Assembly (NCBI GenBank): GCA_025925615.1
Contig: JAICLN010000201.1
Coordinates: 1 to 7,763, forward strand
Origin: Actinomycetospora sp.
GTDB lineage: Bacteria; Actinomycetota; Actinomycetes; Mycobacteriales; Pseudonocardiaceae
DNA length: 7,763 nt
Direction of reading: 5' to 3'
A program made the translations under genes and the position numbers. Shown one piece after another: positions 1-3,837 of this stretch. How positions within the stretch are numbered: the first letter of the stretch is position 1; each line of letters starts with the position of its first letter. Under the pieces are notes generated by a model that had not been told where the DNA came from, did no database searches, and saw only the letters and a program-made list of their open reading frames with translations.

Positions 1-223
1 CCCGGCGCGGCCGCCGCTGGTGGGTCACGCGCTCCACCTGGGCCAGGAGGGTGACGTAGGTGCCCTCCCGCAGGTCCCGCGGGTCCATCGCGCTCAGGTC
101 GTTCACGAGCTGGTACTTCCGCGGCAGGTGGCGCAGGAGGTCGCCGACCGTGTTCATGTCGAGGTGCTTGCGCAGCGCGGCCGCCGACCGCCCGCCGAGG
201 GCCTCCGCGAGGGGGGAGTCCAT
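1..223 (-). CDS. recG: ATP-dependent DNA helicase RecG, N-terminal fragment (cut by window edge)
   Basis: RecG remodels stalled replication forks and branched recombination intermediates in the cytoplasm. Only the first 74 or so codons are present. They match the start of the RecG wedge region: residues 8-20 resemble the usual 'LG-x-x-(S/T)AAAL-x-K' segment, followed by TVGDLLRHLPRKY at residues 25-37 and a beta-strand-like segment TYVTLLAQVERV at 55-66. The helicase motor motifs would lie to the left of the window. The start is uncertain: ATG at 223 is used here, but in-frame GTG codons at 229, 232 and 256 are alternatives and none has a strong Shine-Dalgarno sequence. The gene is divergent from rpmB, with a G-tract repeat in the gap. 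Family identification rests on the N-terminal signature only and is recalled, not searched. Confidence 0.8.
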   Translation of the reverse strand, partial: MDSPLAEALGGRSAAALRKHLDMNTVGDLLRHLPRKYQLVNDLSAMDPRDLREGTYVTLLAQVERVTHQRRPRR

Positions 224-283
224 GTCCACCACGGGGTGAAGGTTCTCATCCCCCACCGACGGCGTCGCCGCTCGCGGCGCGGA

Positions 284-332
284 GGGGGTCGGGTGGGACG
301 GGTCGGGCCGGGCCGGGTCGGGTCGGGATGGG
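284..332 (+). repeat. Pentamer-like G-tract tandem repeat, G-quadruplex candidate
   Basis: Ten runs of three or more G lie at 284-288, 291-293, 295-297, 300-302, 305-307, 310-312, 315-317, 320-322, 325-327 and 330-332. They are separated by only one or two bases. From 295 onward the spacing is exactly five bases, with units such as GGGTC, GGGCC and GGGAT. Ten tracts with 1-2 base loops exceed the four needed for an intramolecular G-quadruplex, so more than one could form. The G-rich strand is the non-template strand for rpmB and the template strand for recG. Formation in the cell and any regulatory effect are inference. Confidence 0.75.
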
Positions 333-383
333 TCGGCGCCGGGGCGGGGCACCCCACCGGCCGGGGCCGGCCCGGCGCTCGGT

Positions 384-389
384 TACGCT
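384..389 (+). promoter_or_regulatory. Possible -10 element for rpmB
   Basis: TACGCT fits the actinobacterial TANNNT -10 pattern and lies about 70 bases before the rpmB start, giving an untranslated leader of roughly 60 bases. No convincing TTGACA-like -35 is visible at the usual distance, since that segment is a G/C run. The call is therefore weak. Confidence 0.3.
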
Positions 390-444
390 GGTGACCTGCC
401 GCGCGGCGGGAACGTGTGCCGCGCGCTCGGTGACCGGCGATGTC

Positions 445-450
445 GAGAGG
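445..450 (+). promoter_or_regulatory. Ribosome binding site that fixes the rpmB start
   Basis: GAGAGG lies eight bases before the GTG at 459. It supports that GTG over the upstream in-frame ATG at 414, which would add 15 residues not found in L28 proteins. Confidence 0.7.
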
Positions 451-458
451 TGTTCGAA

Positions 459-650
459 GTGGCTGCGGTGTGCGACGTGTGCGCGAAGGGCCCCGGTTTC
501 GGGAAGTCGGTCTCGCACTCCCACCGCCGGACCAACCGCCGGTGGAACCCGAACGTGCAGACCGTGCACGCCCGCATCGGCAAGGGCAACCGCACGCGGC
601 TCAACGTGTGCACGTCCTGCCTGAAGGCCGGCAAGGTCAGCAGGGCCTGA
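459..650 (+). CDS. rpmB: 50S ribosomal protein L28, zinc-ribbon (C+) form
   Basis: L28 is a structural protein of the large ribosomal subunit. The 63-residue product is the normal family length. It opens with the typical AAVCDVC segment, continues with GPGFG (11-15) and [16 protein letters not shown] (17-32), and has CxxC pairs at Cys5/Cys8 and Cys51/Cys54. These four cysteines mark the zinc-binding C+ type; actinobacteria often also encode cysteine-free copies used under zinc limitation. The GTG start is chosen because it follows a good Shine-Dalgarno sequence and gives the canonical N-terminus. I saw no obvious Zur-type operator upstream. The gene is divergent from recG, appears to be transcribed alone, and is followed directly by two hairpins before a convergent gene. 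Confidence 0.96.
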   Translation: MAAVCDVCAKGPGFGKSVSHSHRRTNRRWNPNVQTVHARIGKGNRTRLNVCTSCLKAGKVSRA

Positions 651-655
651 CCAGT

Positions 656-715
656 GGATCGGCCGAGCGCCGATCCGTCCCAGCACTCCCGGGCCCGGCC
701 GTCGTGCCGGGCCCG
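656..715 (+). terminator. Two stacked hairpins after rpmB, probable terminator
   Basis: The first hairpin has a perfect 8-bp stem (656-663 with 669-676) and a 5-base loop, starting five bases after the rpmB stop. The second has a perfect 10-bp stem (690-699 with 706-715) and a 6-base loop. Neither has a strong T tract, which is common in high-GC actinobacteria. The second hairpin is symmetric and could also serve the convergent DUF397 gene, whose stop codon is about 35 bases away. Confidence 0.75.
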
Positions 716-751
716 AGGTGTGTCCGGGGTCGGTACCGAGGCCGGGTCCGG

Positions 752-949
752 TCAGGGCGCCTGGTCCTGCCGGGGACCGGCGAGGTCGTCGAACTCCCCG
801 TCCTTGGCGCCCCGGACGAAGGCGTCCATCTCGGCACGCGTGTAGCGCAGCACGGGGCCGTCGAGGTCACCTGCGGCACGGACCAGGAGCCCCCCGTCGG
901 CCAGTCGCGCCGTCTCGATCCCGGCTCCGCTCGCGGTCCAGCACGGCAT
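752..949 (-). CDS. DUF397 domain small protein
   Basis: The 65-residue product matches the DUF397 family. The diagnostic part is DGPVLRYTRAEMDAFVRG at residues 30-47, followed by KDGEFD at 49-54, corresponding to the usual 'GPVL-x-(F/Y)-(S/T)-x-x-E-(W/M)-x-x-F-x-x-G-x-(K/R)-x-GEFD' pattern. The N-terminus is atypical: a WTASGAG stretch replaces the usual KSSYSG...NC segment. The ATG at 949 is preceded six bases upstream by GGGGGAGGG, so the longer in-frame extension is unlikely. DUF397 proteins are abundant in actinomycetes and usually sit next to an XRE-type helix-turn-helix regulator, for some of which they are thought to act as partner or antagonist. No such regulator gene is adjacent here. 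Biochemical function is unknown. Confidence 0.85.
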   Translation of the reverse strand: MPCWTASGAGIETARLADGGLLVRAAGDLDGPVLRYTRAEMDAFVRGAKDGEFDDLAGPRQDQAP

Positions 950-1084
950 GCCGATCCCTCCCCCGGTCGCGCGCGACGCCCGGTGTCGGCGGACGCACAT
1001 GCGGTCGTTCTTGCGTCTGCACGTTACGTAGGTGACCATCGGACGAGTAGTGCGCGAGCCGAGGGTCGACGAGCGGGGGACGTG
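950..1084. other. Divergent intergenic region between DUF397 gene and hypothetical gene
   Basis: About 135 bases separate two divergent starts. The stretch around 1004-1036 is less GC-rich than its surroundings (it contains TTGCGT at 1011 and TTACGTAGG near 1024) and is the most likely promoter area. ACGT occurs twice there, five bases apart, and TACGTA is palindromic. I cannot assign a convincing -35/-10 pair in either direction. Confidence 0.4.
956..964 (-). promoter_or_regulatory. Strong ribosome binding site of the DUF397 gene
   Basis: On the minus strand GGGGGAGGG ends six bases before the ATG at 949. This decides the start against upstream in-frame ATG codons near 1000, 1039 and 1150. 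Confidence 0.7.
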
Positions 1085-1549
1085 GTGAGCCGACCGGACA
1101 CCGCCTCCGCTGCCGAGCCACGGATTCCGCGAGCCGAGCGCACCGTGCACCGTCGCTCGGGACCGGTCCCGATGCGGGTCGTGGCCCAGCGGCTCAGCCC
1201 GGAGGAGGCCGATCGCCTCGCTCGGTCAGGCCCGGCGCCCGCACCCGCCCGCGCACCCGGGCCGGCCGCCCGACCCGCGGTCCCCGCCACGGGTGCCGCG
1301 ACCGCGCTCGAGCAGGCCCCGCCGCCCTCCGCGGAGATCGTCGGCCCGCGCCCCGCCGCCGACCGGCCGCTGCCCGTGCTCGACCGCCGGATCCGGCGCC
1401 GACCGTTCACGCGACTGCTGGCCCTGGTCCGGGGCCGGCGCCGGGAAGGGTCCTGTGGGCGCCACCGCCCGGACACCATCCCCAGCCAGGGGTGGAGCAT
1501 GTTCGCCCCGCAGCGCCGCTCGCGGCGGCGGTTCGGCGTCCGCCGCTAG
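1085..1549 (+). CDS. Hypothetical basic, Pro/Ala-rich protein
   Basis: I do not recognise this 154-residue protein. Coding is supported by a nearly uniform G or C at third positions in this frame from about 1082 to the TAG at 1547-1549. Residues 1-30 are polar and basic, and 31-49 contain a short helix-like segment (RLSPEEADRLARSG). Residues 50-95 are a low-complexity Pro/Ala linker. From 100 onward the protein is strongly basic, with RRIRRRPFTRLLALVRGRRR at 101-120 and RRSRRRFGVRR at the C-terminus. There is no signal peptide and only one Cys. Such a layout would suit nucleic acid or ribosome binding, but that is inference from charge. The start could be GTG 1085, GTG 1082, or ATG 1172 (125 residues); a purine-rich GGGGGA lies just before the GTG pair. 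Confidence 0.55.
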   Translation: MSRPDTASAAEPRIPRAERTVHRRSGPVPMRVVAQRLSPEEADRLARSGPAPAPARAPGPAARPAVPATGAATALEQAPPPSAEIVGPRPAADRPLPVLDRRIRRRPFTRLLALVRGRRREGSCGRHRPDTIPSQGWSMFAPQRRSRRRFGVRR

Positions 1550-1578
1550 CCGTCCTGACCACCCGGTGGCCTGACGGC
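1549..1578 (+). terminator. Possible terminator of the hypothetical gene
   Basis: Starting at the stop codon, a 6-bp outer stem (1549-1554 with 1573-1578) encloses a small 4-bp CCAC/GTGG hairpin around 1559-1569. The inner and outer stems are separated by short bulges and there is no T tract, so the call is moderate at best. Confidence 0.35.
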
Positions 1579-1586
1579 CCAGGTGT

Positions 1587-1604
1587 CCTGCCCACTAGGG
1601 CAGG
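1587..1604 (-). terminator. Hairpin overlapping the ung stop codon
   Basis: A perfect 7-bp stem (1587-1593 with 1598-1604) has a 4-base loop. The ung stop codon TAG (minus strand, 1597-1595) lies inside the loop. Being symmetric and placed between convergent genes, it could end transcription from both sides. No T tract follows. Confidence 0.5.
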
Positions 1605-2275
1605 CGCCAGTCCACCGGGTCGCCGCCGAGGTCCTCGAGATTGGTGTTCACCCGGCTGAACGGGCGCGAGCCGAAGAACCCGCCCGCCGCGGACATCGGG
1701 CTCGGGTGGGCCGACTCGACGGTCGGGACGTCCTCGCCGAGCAGCGGGGCGAGCGAGCGGGCGTCGCGGCCCCAGAGGATCGCCACCAGGGGCTGGTCGA
1801 TGCGCTCGACGAGGGCCCGGATGGCCTGCTCGGTGACCTTCTCCCAGCCCTTGCTGCGGTGCGAGCCCGGGGCCCCCGGCGCCACCGTGAGCACCCGGTT
1901 CAGCAGCAGCACCCCCTGCTCCGCCCACGGCGAGAGGTCCCCGCTGGTGGGCGGCGGGTACCCGAGGTCCTCGCCGTACTCGCGGAAGATGTTCTGCAGG
2001 CTCTTGGGCAGCGGGCGCACGTCGGGCGCGACCGAGAACGAGAGCCCGACGGCGTGCCCGGGCGTCGGGTAGGGGTCCTGGCCGACCACGAGCACCCGCA
2101 CGTCCTCGAAGGGCTGCGAGAAAGCCCGCAGCACGTTCGCCCCGGCGGGCAGGTAGGTCCGGCCGGCGGCGATCTCGGCGCGCAGGAAGTCGCCCATCGC
2201 CGCGACGTCCTCCGCCACCGGCGCCAGGGCCTCCGCCCAGCCGGCCTCGACGGACTCCGAGAGGGGGCGCGCCAT
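1595..2275 (-). CDS. ung: Uracil-DNA glycosylase, family 1
   Basis: Ung removes uracil from DNA, from cytosine deamination or dUMP incorporation, starting base-excision repair. The 226-residue product has the family's usual length. The catalytic water-activating loop is [17 protein letters not shown] (65-81), with Asp67 as general base and Tyr69 shaping uracil selectivity. LLLNRVLTV (123-131) carries the conserved Asn126 that contacts uracil. ILWG (166-169) and the minor-groove loop HPSPMSA (190-196) with catalytic His190 follow. In that loop the residue equal to the DNA-intercalating Leu of E. coli Ung is Met194, and the following His-Arg is Ala-Gly. The ATG start gives a complete N-terminus, but no clear Shine-Dalgarno sequence precedes it. 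It converges with the hypothetical gene on its 3' side. In many actinobacteria ung lies near thiL, rpmB and recG; two of these are in this window. Confidence 0.96.
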   Translation of the reverse strand: MARPLSESVEAGWAEALAPVAEDVAAMGDFLRAEIAAGRTYLPAGANVLRAFSQPFEDVRVLVVGQDPYPTPGHAVGLSFSVAPDVRPLPKSLQNIFREYGEDLGYPPPTSGDLSPWAEQGVLLLNRVLTVAPGAPGSHRSKGWEKVTEQAIRALVERIDQPLVAILWGRDARSLAPLLGEDVPTVESAHPSPMSAAGGFFGSRPFSRVNTNLEDLGGDPVDWRLP

Positions 2276-2311
2276 CAGCGGGTCCGCGGGGCGTCGATCG
2301 GCACGGCGGCC

Positions 2312-2317
2312 ACGCTA
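2312..2317 (-). promoter_or_regulatory. Possible -10 element for ung
   Basis: TAGCGT on the minus strand fits TANNNT and would start transcription about 30 bases before the ung ATG. No clear -35 is visible. It follows a likely terminator of the upstream gene, which fits independent transcription of ung. Confidence 0.3.
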
Positions 2318-2328
2318 ACCGCGCGCGG

Positions 2329-2355
2329 GAGACCGGCCTCGCGGGGGTCGGCCTC
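2329..2355 (-). terminator. Probable terminator of the secreted-protein gene
   Basis: On the minus strand a 10-position stem (2355-2346 with 2338-2329) forms around a 7-base loop with one G-U wobble and one A-C mismatch. It begins three bases after the stop codon of the upstream gene. No T tract is present. Confidence 0.4.
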
Positions 2356-2357
2356 GC

Positions 2358-2852
2358 TCAGTGCGCGGCGTGGACGACGACGTCGCCGCCGGTCACCGGC
2401 AGGAAGGGCACCGAGGGTGCGCACCGGCCGCCGAACGCCGCCGTCGGGAGCGGTCCGACGAACCCGATCTGGTCCGGGCGCCCCGGCCCACCGTCGTGCG
2501 CGGTGATGAGGATCGAGGTGAACGGCAGCGCCGTCGGACGGGTGCCGTCGACGAGCGGGTAGAGGAACCCGACGGTGTCGCCGCGCACGTCGACGCAGGT
2601 GGTCGGGCCCTGGGGCGCGATGAGGGTGCCCGCGGGCTCGACCAGGGCGGCACGGAAGGACCCGCTCGCCGCGTGCGGGTCGGCCCCGTGCTCGGTGACG
2701 TCGAAGGAGAAGGACAGCCCCGGAGCGGTCCCCGCACCGTGGGCCGTGCCGCCGCCCGTCGCCGGATCGGCCGCCGCGGTCCCGGCCCCGACGCCGGCCA
2801 GGAGGAGGACCGCCGTGGCGATCAGGGCAACGAGGAGACGCTGACGGGGCAC
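2358..2852 (-). CDS. Putative secreted protein with signal peptide, function unknown
   Basis: The 164-residue product begins with a classical export signal: a basic N-region (MPRQR), a hydrophobic core LLVALIATAVLLLAG at about 6-20, and an Ala-rich end (GTAAA) before DP, suggesting signal peptidase I cleavage around residue 28. No lipobox Cys is present, so it should be released or wall-associated rather than a lipoprotein. The mature part has two cysteines (in TTCVDV and GGRCAPS) that could form one disulfide, and several beta-prone stretches such as LSFSFDVTEHG and ALPFTSILITAHDGG. I recognise no catalytic family. GTG 2852 is chosen because it places the basic residues directly before the hydrophobic core; GTG 2876 would add eight residues. 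A TACGAT -10-like element lies just upstream, so the mRNA would have almost no leader. Confidence 0.8.
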   Translation of the reverse strand: MPRQRLLVALIATAVLLLAGVGAGTAAADPATGGGTAHGAGTAPGLSFSFDVTEHGADPHAASGSFRAALVEPAGTLIAPQGPTTCVDVRGDTVGFLYPLVDGTRPTALPFTSILITAHDGGPGRPDQIGFVGPLPTAAFGGRCAPSVPFLPVTGGDVVVHAAH

Positions 2853-2865
2853 AGAGTTCTCAACG

Positions 2866-2871
2866 ATCGTA
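2866..2871 (-). promoter_or_regulatory. -10 element for the secreted-protein gene
   Basis: TACGAT on the minus strand fits TANNNT and lies 13 bases before the GTG at 2852, so transcription would begin within a few bases of the start codon. At the usual -35 distance lies GTGAGT, inside a dyad, which is only a weak match to TTGACA. If the true start were GTG 2876 this element would be inside the gene. Confidence 0.4.
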
Positions 2872-2877
2872 GGCACT

Positions 2878-2897
2878 CGGGTGATGTGACTCACCCG
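2878..2897. promoter_or_regulatory. Dyad, operator candidate in the divergent control region
   Basis: CGGGTGA (2878-2884) and TCACCCG (2891-2897) form a perfect 7-bp inverted repeat around a 6-base spacer. It covers the presumed -35 position of the minus-strand promoter, where a bound dimeric regulator would block polymerase. No regulator gene is in the window and I cannot name the family. Confidence 0.4.
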
Positions 2898-2978
2898 CCC
2901 GCTCCGACGCGTCCTCCGGCGAGAGCGCGGGCGCAGCAGACGCGGTGCCGACGACGGCGCGGCTCCGGCCCGACCTTC

Positions 2979-2984
2979 TACGAT
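2979..2984 (+). promoter_or_regulatory. Possible -10 element for the phosphatase-glcDEF operon
   Basis: TACGAT fits TANNNT and predicts a transcript start near 2990, about 100 bases before the phosphatase gene and only a few bases before a GTG at 2995. No good -35 is visible. Confidence 0.35.
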
Positions 2985-2994
2985 CGTCGACGTC

Positions 2995-3093
2995 GTGACC
3001 CTCGGCCGCGAGATCCAGGTCGGTCTCGAGCGGAGGTGGCACGTCGACGACGGGGAGCAGGAGGTCCGGGTGTCCGGGGGGACGGGCTCGTGA
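2995..3093 (+). CDS. Possible leaderless 32-residue leader ORF
   Basis: A GTG-started frame of 32 codons has G or C at every third position except one before its TGA at 3091-3093. The TGA overlaps the GTG start of the phosphatase gene (GTGA at 3090-3093), a typical coupling arrangement. The predicted transcript start from the -10 at 2979 lies within a few bases of the GTG, which would make it leaderless, a common mode in actinobacteria. The peptide is charged (residues such as REIQVGLERRW and DDGEQEV) and matches no family I know. It could be a chance frame in GC-rich DNA; third-position bias alone over 32 codons is weak proof. Confidence 0.3.
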   Translation: MTLGREIQVGLERRWHVDDGEQEVRVSGGTGS

Positions 3094-3833
3094 CGACGCC
3101 GGTGGCCGTGTGCTGGGACATCGACGGCACGCTGCTGCGCGGGGGCCGCGTCGGCGGCGAGGTGCTGCGGCAGGCCTTCCTCGCGGTGGCGGGCCACGAA
3201 CCGCCGCCGGTAGCCATGGGCGGCATGACCGACCACCTCGTGGCGGAGGCCTTCCGCGACGGTCTGCCTCCGCAGCAGGCCGAACCGCTGGTTCGCCGGG
3301 GCACCGGGTACACCCGCGCGATGGTCGCCGCGATCGCACGGGAGTGGGACGGCCGCGGGCCCGAGCTCGCGGGCGTGCTCACGGTCCTGCCCGGCGTGTG
3401 CGAGGCCGTCGGGCTGCTCGCCGCGCAGCCACGGGTCGACCAGATCGTCGTCACCGGCAACGTCCGCGCGGGCGCCGAGCTCAAGCTCACCGTGGCGGGG
3501 CTGCACCCCGGGCCGTTCGACCTCGACGCGGGGGTCTACGGCGACCTCCCGGGCCCGCGGTCGGTCCTGGTCCACGCCGCCCGGGACCGGCTCGAGCGCC
3601 GTCACGGCGGCCCGGTGGCGCTGGTCGTCGTCGGGGACACCCCGCGCGACGTCGAGGCCGCGCACGCCGCGGGGGCGGTGGCGGTCGGGGTGGCGACGGG
3701 GGCCGCCACCGCCGCCGAGCTCGAGGCCGCCGGGGCCGACCACGTGACCGAGGACCTCTCGGACCCGTCGGCTCTGGTGGCGATCGTGGCCGCGGAGGGC
3801 GAGGATCCCCACCACACCCGAGGGAGCGTGTAG
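3090..3833 (+). CDS. HAD-superfamily phosphatase, phosphoglycolate phosphatase-like
   Basis: The 247-residue product is a haloacid dehalogenase-type hydrolase expected to act in the cytoplasm with Mg2+. Motif I is DIDGT (10-14), with nucleophile Asp10 and acid/base Asp12. Motif II is the Thr in VVTGN (120-124), motif III is Lys132 in LKL, and motif IV is GDTPRD (182-187) with metal-binding Asp183 and Asp187. The segment 15-95 between motifs I and II is a helical C1-type cap, including MGGMTDHLV at about 43-51, comparable to the G-x-TD segment of Gph-like enzymes. The GTG start follows GGGGGGAC by several bases and overlaps the stop of a short upstream ORF. glcD begins four bases after its stop, so the likely role is 2-phosphoglycolate to glycolate, feeding GlcDEF. 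That substrate is inferred from context; the family hydrolyses many phosphomonoesters. Confidence 0.88.
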   Translation: MTTPVAVCWDIDGTLLRGGRVGGEVLRQAFLAVAGHEPPPVAMGGMTDHLVAEAFRDGLPPQQAEPLVRRGTGYTRAMVAAIAREWDGRGPELAGVLTVLPGVCEAVGLLAAQPRVDQIVVTGNVRAGAELKLTVAGLHPGPFDLDAGVYGDLPGPRSVLVHAARDRLERRHGGPVALVVVGDTPRDVEAAHAAGAVAVGVATGAATAAELEAAGADHVTEDLSDPSALVAIVAAEGEDPHHTRGSV

Positions 3834-3837
3834 AGCC

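Larger units (their letters stand above)
224..458. other. recG/rpmB divergent intergenic region
   Basis: This 235-base gap separates the start of recG from the start of rpmB and should carry both promoters. Its left half is dominated by a G-tract tandem repeat on the plus strand. A possible rpmB -10 element lies at 384-389. Open frames crossing the gap are composition-driven: their translations are runs of Arg, Pro and Gly with no family signature, so I call no gene here. Confidence 0.6.
2853..2994. other. Divergent control region of the secreted-protein gene and the phosphatase-glc operon
   Basis: This roughly 140-base region is the only place for promoters of the minus-strand secreted-protein gene and the plus-strand glycolate operon. 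It contains -10-like TACGAT elements facing both ways, the dyad at 2878-2897, and two copies of the 8-bp palindrome ACGATCGT (2863-2870 and 2980-2987), each overlapping one of the -10 elements. I see no gene within it. Confidence 0.5.

Noticed and set aside
20..394. Plus-strand frame opposite recG and through the G-tract repeat
   Set aside because: The left part is the complement of RecG codons and the right part is repeat-derived Arg/Gly sequence.
384..458. Zur operator or leader attenuator in front of zinc-type rpmB
   Set aside because: No AT-rich palindrome like known actinobacterial Zur sites and no clear competing hairpins are visible in the leader.
224..458. SOS (LexA) box for recG
   Set aside because: TTCGAA at 452-457 is only a short palindrome beside the rpmB start; no full GAAC-N4-GTTC element is present in the gap.
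440..1084. The part of the long plus-strand frame that runs from within rpmB to 1549, before the GTG at 1085
   Set aside because: It is out of frame with rpmB, reads antisense across the DUF397 gene, and only its last part has a plausible protein of its own.
2361..3089. Plus-strand upward extension of the phosphatase frame across the secreted-protein gene
   Set aside because: The translation is Arg/Gly/Pro-rich with no motifs, lies antisense to a gene with a clear signal peptide, and a proper GTG with a purine-rich ribosome binding site exists at 3090.
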